The translations under genes were made by a program, and so were the position numbers. Under the pieces are notes generated by a model that saw nothing but the letters and a program-made list of their open reading frames with translations, was not told where the DNA came from and searched no databases. Shown piece by piece: positions 52,177 through 61,135 of a stretch of 64,000 bases of DNA (position 1 is the first letter of the stretch; every line of letters starts with the position of its first letter). Source of the DNA: Burkholderiales bacterium (GTDB lineage Bacteria > Pseudomonadota > Gammaproteobacteria > Burkholderiales > Burkholderiaceae_C); assembly GCA_016223165.1 (NCBI GenBank), contig JACRPO010000014.1:62001-126000 (forward strand). Direction: 5' to 3'.

Positions 52177-52614
52177 CTACTCCTTCACCGCCCCGCGCAG
52201 CGCCTTCACCTGGCCGCGTTGCACCTTGGCCTCGACGCGCCGGCGCTTCGAGGCGCGCGTCGGCTTCGTCGCCCGCCGCGGCTTGGGCACGTGCGCGGCG
52301 GCGGCGATCATCTCGGTGAGGCGCTCGATCGCCTCCTGCCGGTTCATCTCCAGGCTGCGGTGCGACTGCGCCTTGATGACGACGACGCCCTCGCGGCTGA
52401 TGCGCGCGTCGGCGCCCGCCAGCAGGCGCTGCTTCACCGCCTCGGGCAGCGACGAGGCGGGCACGTCGTAGCGCAGGTGCACGGCGTTGGACACCTTGTT
52501 CACGTTCTGCCCGCCGGCGCCCTGCGCGCGCACGGCGCTGAACTGCATCTCGCTCTCGAGCGGGATGGGCGGCCAACCGGGCGGCGCCGCGGTGTCGTTA
52601 TCCGTCGGGATCAT
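52177..52614 (-). CDS. arfB: Alternative ribosome-rescue factor ArfB (peptidyl-tRNA hydrolase, YaeJ)
   Basis: The GGQ catalytic motif is in FSAVRAQGAGGQNVNKVSNA. The protein (145 residues) continues with HLRYDVPASSLPEAVKQRLL and ISREGVVVIKAQSHRSLEMN and ends in the basic tail (RRATKPTRASKRRRVEAKVQRG) that inserts into the empty mRNA channel of stalled ribosomes. The small size and the tail distinguish ArfB from class I release factors. It releases peptides from ribosomes lacking a stop codon. Confidence 0.93.
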   Translation of the reverse strand: MIPTDNDTAAPPGWPPIPLESEMQFSAVRAQGAGGQNVNKVSNAVHLRYDVPASSLPEAVKQRLLAGADARISREGVVVIKAQSHRSLEMNRQEAIERLTEMIAAAAHVPKPRRATKPTRASKRRRVEAKVQRGQVKALRGAVKE

Positions 52615-52736
52615 CGGCTCCTGTCAACGAGGGAATTCGACGCGCCCGGTCACAACCGCCCGGTCGTGGCCGGCACCCGCCGGGTTCTACTACGCGGTGA
52701 GGCGAAAGCGACCTGCCCGCAACAAGGAGAACCCCC

Positions 52737-54008
52737 GTGGCGATACCCAGCAAGGCGAAATGGCTCGACGAGACGAGCCGCAACCTCTTCCGCCCGCGCA
52801 GCCCCGAGCTGAAGCTGGTGGACGAGGCGATCGGCCAGTACGAGCGCAGCCCCACGCCCGCCGCCATGGGCAAGATCAAGCTCACCTTCGAGGCCTGGAA
52901 ACGCGCCAAGGGGCCGGGCTGGCACGCCAACGAGCGCAACCGCAGCTTCGCCATGACGCAGCTGGAAGCCGACATGATGCTCGTGCAGGCGGTGCGCTTC
53001 ACGCCGCAGGAATTGCAGGCGCTGGCCTTCGTCGCGCAGCAGCGCAAGCAGGCGATCCGCGCGCTCTTCGCCGGCAAGGAGGTCGTGTTCAAGGGGCCGA
53101 CGAGCCCCAGGCAGGCCCTGCAGTCGGCCGTCGACGAGGTCAAGGGCAAGGGCGCGGAGGCCGCGCAGTGGATGCGCTCGGTGGGCAAGGCGCCGCCGGC
53201 CGACGGCGCGCGCATCGTGCGCGACAAGCTCGAGGAGATGGCGCGGGGCATCTTCAACGTCGACACGCTCTCCTCGCTCGGCGACCTCTCCGGCTTCGTG
53301 CTCGGCATCATCGCGCAGTGCGGCGTCAGCGTGGCGCCGGTGGTGGGCCACGTGAAGGACGGCTACGACCTCATCGTCGGCTGGGGCAAGGTCGGCCTGG
53401 CGCTGCACGAGCGGCACGGCATCGGCCGGCGCGCCTACGCCATCGACACCGGCGCGCCGACGGCGGCCTTCAACGCGCTGAAGAGGTGCCTCGCCGACGA
53501 GGCCAGGATGCAGGCCGGCGAGGCGACGATCGCCACCACGTCGTTCGCGCTCAAGACCGGGCTCGTCTTCGCCGACGGGGGTGCGGTGAGCGGGCCGGTG
53601 GTGGGCGCGCTGAAGGCGGTGGCGCAGGTCTCGCTCAAGCTCTATGCGCTCGCCGCCGAACGCGAGGCGACGCAGCGGGCCAACCAGATCCTGCGCGACG
53701 GCCCGCTCGACATCAACCTGTTCAAGACCTACCCGCTGCTCGGCTGCTACATGCTGACGAGCGCGACGCTCTCCGACCTGATCCCGATCGAGAGCTTCGG
53801 CCAGCCGGCCTGGATGGACTACGTCGAGACGCTGAAGAAGCGCGGCTACGACGGCATCTACGAATCGGCCGCCGGGCTCATCGAGAGCTCGCCGTGGGAG
53901 ATCCGCGGCATGCCCAAGCGGCCCGTGAAGGGCGGCGGCATCGGCCTCGGCGGCACGGCCGTGCCCGGGCTGGCCGGCGACCTGATGGGCGACGTCTTCA
54001 AGTTCTGA
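52737..54008 (+). CDS. Hypothetical protein (423 aa), unrecognised, possible effector-type N-terminus
   Basis: GTG start with a perfect AAGGAG eight bases upstream. The N-terminus (KWLDETSRNLFRPRSPELKL, then VDEAIGQYERSPTPAAMGKI and FEAWKRAKGPGWHANERNRS) looks like a small helical module I associate with other large uncharacterised proteobacterial proteins. The middle contains hydrophobic Gly-rich stretches (LSGFVLGIIAQCGVSVAPVV, GLVFADGGAVSGPVVGALKA) resembling membrane-insertion or pore-like segments. The C-terminus is YPLLGCYMLTSATLSDLIPI... GGIGLGGTAVPGLAGDLMGD. There is no signal peptide. I cannot assign a function. Its stop codon abuts that of the TerB gene, convergent with no gap. Confidence 0.75.
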   Translation: MAIPSKAKWLDETSRNLFRPRSPELKLVDEAIGQYERSPTPAAMGKIKLTFEAWKRAKGPGWHANERNRSFAMTQLEADMMLVQAVRFTPQELQALAFVAQQRKQAIRALFAGKEVVFKGPTSPRQALQSAVDEVKGKGAEAAQWMRSVGKAPPADGARIVRDKLEEMARGIFNVDTLSSLGDLSGFVLGIIAQCGVSVAPVVGHVKDGYDLIVGWGKVGLALHERHGIGRRAYAIDTGAPTAAFNALKRCLADEARMQAGEATIATTSFALKTGLVFADGGAVSGPVVGALKAVAQVSLKLYALAAEREATQRANQILRDGPLDINLFKTYPLLGCYMLTSATLSDLIPIESFGQPAWMDYVETLKKRGYDGIYESAAGLIESSPWEIRGMPKRPVKGGGIGLGGTAVPGLAGDLMGDVFKF

Positions 54009-54467
54009 TCACTGCGCCGCCTGCGCGCGCATGCGCGCATGCACGTAGGCGCCCTGCGGCACGTGCAGGAGGTCGGCGACGCGCCACAGCACATGCCGTT
54101 CGTGCTCGCTCAGGTGGCCGTCGGCATAGGCGACGCGCCACATGTGCTCGATCATCGCGATCTTCTGCGCCATCTCGAAGCGCTCGTTGATGCGCGAGGT
54201 GAAGGCGAAGAGGTCGGTGGCGTCACGCGCCGTGCGCTCGGCCAGTTCGGCCAGGCGCGCCGCCTCGTCGTCGGCGAGCGAGAACTTGGCGCGCAGCGCC
54301 GCCAGCACCGCCTCGCGCTCGCCGGGGTGGAAGCTGGCGTCGGCGCGCATCACCTCCACCAGCATCACCGCCGTGGCCAGCTGCAGCGCATGCTGCTCGG
54401 CGCCCGGGTCGGCGCCGGGGGCCGGCGGCAGCAAGCTGTCGAAGAGGTCCTTGAGGGTCTGCAGCAC
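54009..54467 (-). CDS. TerB-family (tellurite-resistance-like) protein
   Basis: 152 residues of helical, acidic protein: HALQLATAVMLVEVMRADAS followed by FHPGEREAVLAALRAKFSLA, RDATDLFAFTSRINERFEMA and MIEHMWRVAYADGHLSEHER, with HVLWRVADLLHVPQGAYVHA. This is the TerB-like fold with its acidic metal-binding D-G and E residues. The GTG at 54467 is the most plausible start, but no ribosome-binding site is evident. The stop abuts that of the convergent 423-residue gene. TerB-like proteins have general stress or metal roles; tellurite resistance is not implied. Confidence 0.85.
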   Translation of the reverse strand: MLQTLKDLFDSLLPPAPGADPGAEQHALQLATAVMLVEVMRADASFHPGEREAVLAALRAKFSLADDEAARLAELAERTARDATDLFAFTSRINERFEMAQKIAMIEHMWRVAYADGHLSEHERHVLWRVADLLHVPQGAYVHARMRAQAAQ

Positions 54468-54544
54468 GCGCCGATGATGGCATGGGCCGGCGCCGGCGTG
54501 CCGCACGCGCCACGCAACGCACCACGCCACACGCCGGGTACCCG

Positions 54545-56125
54545 TCAGCGCTCGGCGATGTAGTGCTGCATGGTCACCGTCTCGCCCTCCGGCACGAAGG
54601 CGCGGACGCGCGCCTCGAGCTCCTCGTCGGCGAGTGTCGCGCGCGCCCGCTGGTGCAGGTAGTCGGCCCACGACGAGACGATGAAGCGCTCGAGGTAGCG
54701 CGTCGGATCGGCGAGGTCGCGGTAGATGCGCCAGAAGGTGGCACCGTCGCGGCGCCTGGGCGCGCGCATCTGCGTCAGCGCGTCGAGAAAGGCGGCCTGG
54801 TCCTCGGCGCGGATGCGGTAGGCGATCTCCACCGCCACCGGCCCCGCCTCGGGCGCCGGCTCCTCGGCGACGAAGAGGTCGTGCCAGGGCGTCGCCGGCG
54901 TCACGTCCTCGGCCGCGCCCATGCGCAACGGATAGGGGCGCGCCAGCAGCAGGCCGCCCAGCATGCACAGCGCCGAGACGCTGAGCGCCGCCTGCAGCCC
55001 CACGAGCCCGGACAGCGCGCCCCATGCCGCCGAGCCGATGGCGAAGGCGCCGAGCGCGCACAGCGCATGCATCGCCGCGGCGCGCGCGCGCACCCATGGC
55101 GGCGCGCTGGACTGCGTGGCGGTGTTGAAGGTCGACATCACGGCCATCCACGCCGCACCGCTGAACAGCAGCGCCACATAGACGGCCCAGATCCATGGCG
55201 ACCAGGCCGCCACCGCCGTGGCCAGGCCGAAGACCGCGCAGCCGCCGATGACGACGCGCTCGTGCGACACGCGCGCCCGCACGCGGCCGATGACGAGCCC
55301 GGCGCACACCGCGCCGATGCCGAGGCAGCCCATGAGCAGGCCGAAGCCCGAGGCCCCGAGGCCGATGCGCCTTTGCCCGATCACCGGCAGAAGGGCCCAC
55401 AGCGCCGAGCCGGCGGCGCTGTAGGCCGTGGTGCGCAGCAGCTGCGCGAAGATCGGCTGCGAGTGCCAGCCGAAGCGCAGCGCGGCCAGCATGCCGCCCC
55501 ACAGCCGCTCGGCCGGCAGGCGCGAGGGCGGATGCGGCTTGGGCGGATGGCGGCGCACCGACTGCAGCATGACCAGCGTGCCGCCGAGCGCGATGAAGAA
55601 GACGAACGGCCCGCCGACCTGCGCGAAGACGAAGCCACCGAGCGTGGGCCCGAGTGCACGCGCCACGTTGTAGGCGATGGAGACGACGGTGATCGCCTGC
55701 CCGAGCTCCTCGCGCGGGACGCTGTCGGCGATGGTCGAGTTCCATGCCGGCGTGATGAGCGCCGTCGAACAGCCGGCCACGAAGGTGAGGAAGAGCAGCA
55801 GCGCCGGCCCGGCCATGTCCCAGGCCAGCAGCACGGCGAGCAAGGCCACCGACACCGCCTGCGTCGCGAGCGAGGCGACGATGAGCCGCCGGCGGTCGGT
55901 GGTGTCGGCGAGCACGCCGGCCGGCAGCGAGAGCAGGAACATCGGCAGGAAGACGGCTGTCTGCACGAGTGCCGCGAGGAAGCCGGAGCCCGTGGCCTCG
56001 ACCATCTCCCAGGTCGCCGCCATCGTCTGCATGGCGTTGCCGACGAAATACACCACGCCGCCGCTGCACAAGCCGCGGAACGTCGTGTGGCGCAGCGTGT
56101 GCGAGATGGGGACGGCGGCGGCCAT
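54545..56125 (-). CDS. MFS exporter (EntS/DHA3-like) with C-terminal monooxygenase-type (ABM) domain
   Basis: Twelve hydrophobic segments are spread over the first 410 residues (for example GGVVYFVGNAMQTMAATWEM, SVALLAVLLAWDMAGPALLL), with a loop PAGVLADTTDRRRLIVASLA that is the MFS A-like motif. A soluble tail of about 105 residues follows: VAVEIAYRIRAEDQAAFLDA, FWRIYRDLADPTRYLERFIV, SSWADYLHQRARATLADEEL. This is a ferredoxin-like ABM-type fold often fused to MFS_3 exporters. The start ATG immediately follows the DusC stop (TAGATG), so it is co-transcribed with dusC. Substrate unknown. Confidence 0.87.
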   Translation of the reverse strand: MAAAVPISHTLRHTTFRGLCSGGVVYFVGNAMQTMAATWEMVEATGSGFLAALVQTAVFLPMFLLSLPAGVLADTTDRRRLIVASLATQAVSVALLAVLLAWDMAGPALLLFLTFVAGCSTALITPAWNSTIADSVPREELGQAITVVSIAYNVARALGPTLGGFVFAQVGGPFVFFIALGGTLVMLQSVRRHPPKPHPPSRLPAERLWGGMLAALRFGWHSQPIFAQLLRTTAYSAAGSALWALLPVIGQRRIGLGASGFGLLMGCLGIGAVCAGLVIGRVRARVSHERVVIGGCAVFGLATAVAAWSPWIWAVYVALLFSGAAWMAVMSTFNTATQSSAPPWVRARAAAMHALCALGAFAIGSAAWGALSGLVGLQAALSVSALCMLGGLLLARPYPLRMGAAEDVTPATPWHDLFVAEEPAPEAGPVAVEIAYRIRAEDQAAFLDALTQMRAPRRRDGATFWRIYRDLADPTRYLERFIVSSWADYLHQRARATLADEELEARVRAFVPEGETVTMQHYIAER

Positions 56126-57226
56126 CTATGCGTTGGCCGTTGCCATCGTCGCTGCCGAGCCGGTCGCGGCTTGCGCCGCTGCGGCCCGGCCTGCTTCGAG
56201 CCCATCGGCTGTATCCGCTGCATCCGCTGCATCCGCTGCATCGGCTGCGTCGGCTGCATCGACCGCAGCATCGGCCCCGTGCAGCGCCACGGCCTCGCCG
56301 AAGAGCAGGCCCTCGACGACCAGCGGATCGTTGAAGGTGCGCACGGTGTCGAAGGCCGATTGCGCCTCGGGGAAGCGGCGGCGCAGCAGGTTGAGCCATT
56401 GCTTCAGGCGCCCGGCGCGATGGCGCGGCGAGACATGCCCGGCGATGCGGCGCCAATAGTGGCGCACGAGCGGCCGCAGCGCCGCCCAGTCCGGCCGTTC
56501 GGGCGCGGCCGCACCGCGGACGGCGAGCGCGAGGCCGGGGTCGGCGACGATGCCGCGGCCGAGCATCAGCGCCTCGCAGCCGCTCTCGGCGAGGCAGCGG
56601 CGCGCATCGTCCACCGTCCACACCTCGCCGTTGGCGACCAGCGGCAGCCGCACGGCGCCGCGGATGGTGGCGATGCGGTCCCAGTAGGCCGGCGGCCGGT
56701 AGCCGTGCAGCTTGGTACGCGCGTGCACGGTGAGCTCGCTCGCGCCCGCGGCCTCGATGGCGAGCGCGCAGTCGAGCATGCGCGCTTCGTCGCGGTGGCC
56801 GAGGCGCATCTTCGCGCTCACCGGCATTGCCGCCGGCACCGCGCGCCGCACCGCGGCGACGATGGCATGCACGAGCTCGGGCTCGTCTAGCAGCACGGCG
56901 CCACCGCGGTGGCGGTTGACGGTCGGCGCCGGGCAGCCGAAGTTGAGGTCGATGCCGTGCGGGCCGAGGGAGGCGAGCAGCGCCGCGTTGTCGGCCAGGC
57001 AGGCCGGGTCGCTGCCGAGCAGCTGCGCGCGCACCGGCGTGCCGGCGTCGGTGCGGCCACCGTTCAGCAGCTCGGGCACGAGGCGCGTGAAGACGCGTTC
57101 GGGCAGCAACTGGTCGGTGATGCGGATGAACTCCGACACGCACAGGTCCACGCCACCGACGCGCGTGATGACGTCGCGCAGGCTGTGGTCGAGCAGGCCT
57201 TCCATCGGCGCGAGCAGGATGCGCAT
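56126..57226 (-). CDS. dusC: tRNA-dihydrouridine(16) synthase DusC
   Basis: The flavin-binding TIM-barrel motifs of the Dus family are all here: MRILLAPMEGLLDHSLRDVI, GIDLNFGCPAPTVNRHRGGA (active-site Cys in the GCP motif), VSAKMRLGHRDEARMLDCAL, ELTVHARTKLHGYRPPAYWD and VANGEVWTVDDARRC with LMLGRGIVADPGLA. The MEGLLD N-terminus is typical of DusC. Length is 366 residues. The last 50 residues are an Ala/Asp-rich low-complexity tail from a 9-bp minisatellite, which lengthens the enzyme over the usual 315. It reduces U16 in tRNA using FMN and NADPH. Confidence 0.92.
   Translation of the reverse strand: MRILLAPMEGLLDHSLRDVITRVGGVDLCVSEFIRITDQLLPERVFTRLVPELLNGGRTDAGTPVRAQLLGSDPACLADNAALLASLGPHGIDLNFGCPAPTVNRHRGGAVLLDEPELVHAIVAAVRRAVPAAMPVSAKMRLGHRDEARMLDCALAIEAAGASELTVHARTKLHGYRPPAYWDRIATIRGAVRLPLVANGEVWTVDDARRCLAESGCEALMLGRGIVADPGLALAVRGAAAPERPDWAALRPLVRHYWRRIAGHVSPRHRAGRLKQWLNLLRRRFPEAQSAFDTVRTFNDPLVVEGLLFGEAVALHGADAAVDAADAADAADAADAADTADGLEAGRAAAAQAATGSAATMATANA
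56204..56266. repeat. 9-bp minisatellite in the 3' end of dusC, seven copies
   Basis: Seven 9-bp units related to ATCCGCTGC on the + strand, three of them identical. They encode Asp-Ala-Ala triplets at the C-terminus of DusC. The frame is kept. Confidence 0.9.
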
Positions 57227-57442
57227 GGTGTTCGCGGAACCCGGGAAGCCCCAGTCTAGCGATGCGGCGGTGGCGGTTTCCGCAGAGTCTCCGGCGCAGA
57301 TATAACGGCGCGCTCCCTGCGGCGCGCACGGGCAACCCGGCCGGAGCAGTCCACGGACGTACGGCGGGCGTCTTGTCGCGAGTGGGCGCCCTTGTCGAGT
57401 CGGGCGCGTGTGGCCTTCCGCATGCGATGTGCTGCTGCGTGC

Positions 57443-58351
57443 TCAGGCCTTCAACACCTCCAGCAGCACGTCTGCCAGGCGCTGCGCCGCGGGGGAGAGC
57501 GAGCGGCCGCGTTTGGTGACCAGCGCCACGTCGCGCGACACGCGCGGTGCGCTCAAGGGCAGTACGACGCGGTCGGCGTGGGCGCCGTGCGCGGCATAGG
57601 CCGCCGGCATGATCGCCGCGCCCAGGCCGCAGTCGGCCATCCACAGCGCGGTGGCGAGGAAGGCGACTTCGTTCACGACGTTCAGCGCCACGCCGGCGCG
57701 CGCGGCGGTCGCGTCGATCAGCGGCCGGATGCCGTAACCCGGCCGCACGGTGATCACCGCGTGGCCGGCCAGCTGGGCCCAGCGCACCTGGCGCTGCCCG
57801 GCCAGCGGATGGCTGCGCGGCACCACCAGCGCAAGATGGTCGCGCCGCAGCATGCGGGTGTCGACGTCCGCGGCGGACTGTTCCGGCGCGCCGATGCCGA
57901 AGTCGACGTGCCCGCTGACGATGCGCTCGACGAAACGGTCGGGCGCGCAGTCGTCCACCGCGACGTGGATCTCCGGATGCTCGCGCGCGAACAGGCGCAG
58001 CGGCCCGGGCAGCACGATCTCGCCAAGCGTGGGCGTCACGGCCACGCTGACGCGGCCGCGGCGCAGCGAGGTCAGGTCGCGCAGGCCGGTGCCCAGCGAG
58101 TCGAGGTCGCGCAGGATGCGCTCGGTGACGACGATCGCCTCGTCGGCTGCGCGCGTGGCCTGCAGCGAGCGCGTCGTCCGGTCGAACAGGCGCGTGCCCA
58201 GCCCGTCTTCCATCTGGCGGATCAGCACGCTGACGGCCGACTGGGTGACCGACAGCTGCTGCGCCGCGGCACTGAGCTTGCGCAGCTGGTAGACGGCTGC
58301 GAAGGCGCGCAGCTGGCGCAGGGTGGGATGGAAGACACGCGGCTCATTCAT
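57443..58351 (-). CDS. LysR-family transcriptional regulator
   Basis: A winged helix-turn-helix (LRQLRAFAAVYQLRKLSAAA, then LSVTQSAVSVLIRQMEDGLG) is followed by the effector domain (SVAVTPTLGEIVLPGPLRLF, PDRFVERIVSGHVDFGIGAP, TVRPGYGIRPLIDATAARAG). The start is ATG 58351 (302 residues); codons further upstream to 58498 overlap the divergent gene and look unstructured. It is transcribed away from the Bug-monooxygenase-Bug-thiamine-enzyme operon with about 90 bp between starts and is its likely regulator. Confidence 0.92.
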   Translation of the reverse strand: MNEPRVFHPTLRQLRAFAAVYQLRKLSAAAQQLSVTQSAVSVLIRQMEDGLGTRLFDRTTRSLQATRAADEAIVVTERILRDLDSLGTGLRDLTSLRRGRVSVAVTPTLGEIVLPGPLRLFAREHPEIHVAVDDCAPDRFVERIVSGHVDFGIGAPEQSAADVDTRMLRRDHLALVVPRSHPLAGQRQVRWAQLAGHAVITVRPGYGIRPLIDATAARAGVALNVVNEVAFLATALWMADCGLGAAIMPAAYAAHGAHADRVVLPLSAPRVSRDVALVTKRGRSLSPAAQRLADVLLEVLKA

Positions 58352-58442
58352 GAAGGAAAAGAATATCTCGTTCGGAAAGTTTCCATGTACGAATGAATGA
58401 ACTTTGCGTCCAATCAAGGACAAGAGATCCAAGAGGAGACAT

Positions 58443-59423
58443 GTGCTTCGCACCGCGTTGATCCGTGCCGCGCTCGCCGCCGCGGCGCTCGCGCTCACCC
58501 TGCCCGCCGCCCGCGCCCAGGGCGACTACCCCGGCAAGCCGATCCGCCTGGTCGTCACCTTCCCGCCTGGGGGCAGCGCCGATGCCGTGGTGCGCATGCT
58601 CGTGCCGCGCCTGAACGAGAAGCTCGGCCAGCAGGTGCTGGTCGACAACCGGCCCGGTGCCGGCGGCAACATCGGTCTTTCCGTCGTGGCCAAGGCGCCG
58701 GCGGACGGCTACACGCTGGGCGTCGGCGCGGCGGGCGCGCTCGCGGCCAACGCGAGCCTGTATGCGCAGATGCCCTTCGACGTGGCCAAGGACTTCCGGC
58801 CGGTGACCCTGCTCGCGGCCATCCCCTTCGTGTTCGTCGGGCATCCGTCGGTGGGCGTGAGCACGCAGCGCGATCTCGTCGCGCAGGCGAAGGCGCAGCC
58901 GGGCAAGCTGTCGATCGCGCACGGCGGCAACGGCACGGCGATGCACCTGACCTCGCAGCTGTTCCAGCAGATGGCCGACGTGAAGCTGACCGAGGTGCCC
59001 TACAAAGGCTCCGGCCCGGCGGCTCTCGACGTGCTCTCCGGGCAAGTGCCGCTGGGCGTGGTGGACCTGCCCGCGGCGCTGGCGCACATCCGCGCGGGCA
59101 AGCTGGTCGCCTTCGCGGTGACCGGCCCGCAGCGGCTGCCGCAGCTGCCCGACGTGCCCACCGTCGCGGAGGGTGGCCTCGCCGGCTACGACTCGACGGG
59201 CTGGTTCGGCGTGGTCGCGCCGGCGGGCACGCCCGACGCCGTCGTCGAGCGGCTCAACGTGGAGATCACCGCCGCGCTGAGCGACCCGGCCATCGTCGCC
59301 GCGATGCGCGCGCAGGGCGTCGAGCCGGTGCCAAGCACCGCGGCCGCTTTCGGCGCCTACATCCGCAGCGAGACGGCGAAGTGGGCCGGCGTCGTGCGCA
59401 AGGCCAATATCAAGCTCGATTGA
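58443..59423 (+). CDS. Bug-family (TTT) periplasmic solute-binding protein
   Basis: GTG start at 58443 with GAGGAG just upstream; an ATG at 58441 is out of frame. A signal peptide ends ARAQ. The protein shows DYPGKPIRLVVTFPPGGSAD, VLVDNRPGAGGNIGLSVVAK, PADGYTLGVGAAGALAANAS, LTEVPYKGSGPAALDVLSGQ and LPDVPTVAEGGLAGYDSTGW, the Bug framework. Length is 326 residues. First gene of an operon continuing with a flavin monooxygenase, a second Bug protein and a thiamine-diphosphate enzyme, so the ligand is likely an aromatic or 2-oxo carboxylate. Divergent LysR gene upstream. Confidence 0.92.
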   Translation: MLRTALIRAALAAAALALTLPAARAQGDYPGKPIRLVVTFPPGGSADAVVRMLVPRLNEKLGQQVLVDNRPGAGGNIGLSVVAKAPADGYTLGVGAAGALAANASLYAQMPFDVAKDFRPVTLLAAIPFVFVGHPSVGVSTQRDLVAQAKAQPGKLSIAHGGNGTAMHLTSQLFQQMADVKLTEVPYKGSGPAALDVLSGQVPLGVVDLPAALAHIRAGKLVAFAVTGPQRLPQLPDVPTVAEGGLAGYDSTGWFGVVAPAGTPDAVVERLNVEITAALSDPAIVAAMRAQGVEPVPSTAAAFGAYIRSETAKWAGVVRKANIKLD

Positions 59424-59469
59424 CAACGCTCCCCGGCACGGCCGTCGCGAGCGGCCGTGCCCACGCCCG

Positions 59470-61116
59470 ATGATCCACGACACCGACATCTTCATCGCCG
59501 GCGCCGGCCCGGTGGGCCTGACGCTGGCCATGGACCTCAGCGCGCGCGGCGTGCGCACGACGATGGCCGAGCCGCGTCGCTTCGCCGAGCCGCCCAACGT
59601 CAAGTGCAACCACGTCAGTGCGCGCAGCATGGAGGTCTTCCGCCGCCTCGGCATCGCGCAGGCCTTGCGTGGCACCGGGCTGCCGGCCGACTACCCGAAC
59701 GACGTGGTGTTCCGCACCAGCGTCACCGGCACCGAGCTGACGCGCATCCGCATCCCCTGCCGGCGCGACCGCTACACCGACACGAGCGGCCCCGACGGCT
59801 GGTGGCCCACGCCCGAGCCGCCGCATCGCATCAACCAGATCTACCTCGAACCCGTGCTGCTGCGCCACGCCGCCGCGCTGCCCGGGGTGACGCTGCACAA
59901 CCGCACCCAGCTCGTCGACTTCACGCAGGACGACGACGGCGTGACCGTCGAACTGCTCGACCTCGACAGCGGCACCACGCGCCGGCTGCGCGCGCGCTTC
60001 CTCGTCGGCTGCGACGGCGGCAGCTCGACAGTGCGCAAGCGGATGGGCTCCAACCTCGAAGGCACGGCCGTGATCCAGCGCGTGCAGTCCACCTTCATCC
60101 GCGCGCCCGCCCTGGCGGCCCTGATCCGCAACCCGCCGGCCTGGGGCCACTACAGCGTCAACCCGAGGCGCTGCGGCACGGTGTTCGCGATCGACGGCCA
60201 CGAGACCTGGCTCATCCACAACCACCTCAATGCCGACGAACCCGAGTTCGACTCGGTCGACCGCGACTGGGCGATCCGGCAGATTCTCGGCGTCGACGAG
60301 CGCTTCGAGTACGAGGTCATCTCGAAGGAAGACTGGGTCGGCCGCCGCCTCGTGGCCACGCGTTTTCGCAACGGGCGCGTCTTCGTCGCCGGCGATGCCG
60401 CGCACCTGTGGGTGCCGTACGCCGGCTACGGCATGAACGCCGGCATCGCCGATGCGATGAACCTGTCGTGGCACCTGTGCGCGCACCTGCACGGCTGGGC
60501 CGGGCCCGCCGTGCTCGATGCGTACGAGCGCGAGCGCCAGCCGATCACCGAGCAGGTCTCGCAGTTCGCGATGAACCATGCGCAGGCGATGATCAAGGCG
60601 CGTGGCGCGGTGCCCGAGCGCATCGAGGCGCCCGGGCCCGAAGGTGAGGCGATCCGCGCCGCGGTCGGCCGCGAGGCCCATGAGCTCAACGTGCAGCAGT
60701 TCTGCTGCGCCGGGCTGAACTTCGGCTACTTCTACGACGCCTCGCCGCTGATCGCCTACGACGGCGAGGCGCCCCCGCCCTACTCGATGGGGACCTTCGT
60801 CGCATCGACCGTGCCCGGCTGCCGGGTGCCGCACTTCTGGCTGCGCGACGGCCGCTCGCTGTACGACGCGTTCGGCAGCGACTACACGCTGCTGCGCACA
60901 CGCAGTGACGCGGACGTCGCCCGTCTGATGGCCGCGGCGCAGGCCCGCGGCGTGCCGATGACGCTGCTGGATGTCGCAGGCGAGGCGCTGCCGCCCGAGG
61001 TCCGGCACCCCCTGCTGATCTGCCGGCCCGACCAGCACGTGGCCTGGCGCGGCAACGAGGTGCCGGCCGATGCCATGGCGCTGATCGACCGGCTGCGCGC
61101 GGCGACGCCGACCTGA
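59470..61116 (+). CDS. FAD-dependent aromatic monooxygenase (MhpA/PheA-like, group A)
   Basis: The dinucleotide-binding site TDIFIAGAGPVGLTLAMDLS is at the N-terminus, the DG motif appears as FLVGCDGGSSTVRKRM, and the second FAD motif is NGRVFVAGDAAHLWVPYAGY with GMNAGIADAMNLSWHL. A C-terminal thioredoxin-like domain (about 440-548) lacks catalytic cysteines, as usual in this class. Length is 548 residues. The enzymes hydroxylate phenolic or related aromatic rings using NAD(P)H and O2. The position between two Bug genes implies the imported solute is the substrate or its precursor. Confidence 0.9.
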   Translation: MIHDTDIFIAGAGPVGLTLAMDLSARGVRTTMAEPRRFAEPPNVKCNHVSARSMEVFRRLGIAQALRGTGLPADYPNDVVFRTSVTGTELTRIRIPCRRDRYTDTSGPDGWWPTPEPPHRINQIYLEPVLLRHAAALPGVTLHNRTQLVDFTQDDDGVTVELLDLDSGTTRRLRARFLVGCDGGSSTVRKRMGSNLEGTAVIQRVQSTFIRAPALAALIRNPPAWGHYSVNPRRCGTVFAIDGHETWLIHNHLNADEPEFDSVDRDWAIRQILGVDERFEYEVISKEDWVGRRLVATRFRNGRVFVAGDAAHLWVPYAGYGMNAGIADAMNLSWHLCAHLHGWAGPAVLDAYERERQPITEQVSQFAMNHAQAMIKARGAVPERIEAPGPEGEAIRAAVGREAHELNVQQFCCAGLNFGYFYDASPLIAYDGEAPPPYSMGTFVASTVPGCRVPHFWLRDGRSLYDAFGSDYTLLRTRSDADVARLMAAAQARGVPMTLLDVAGEALPPEVRHPLLICRPDQHVAWRGNEVPADAMALIDRLRAATPT

Positions 61117-61135
61117 ACCAACGAGGAGATCGACG

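Noticed and set aside
48655..52812. Very long open frame on the + strand (over 1,300 codons)
   Set aside because: It is antisense to the MalT-type regulator, DUF4148 and arfB, rich in Arg/Gly/His with no domain pattern; an artefact of high GC.
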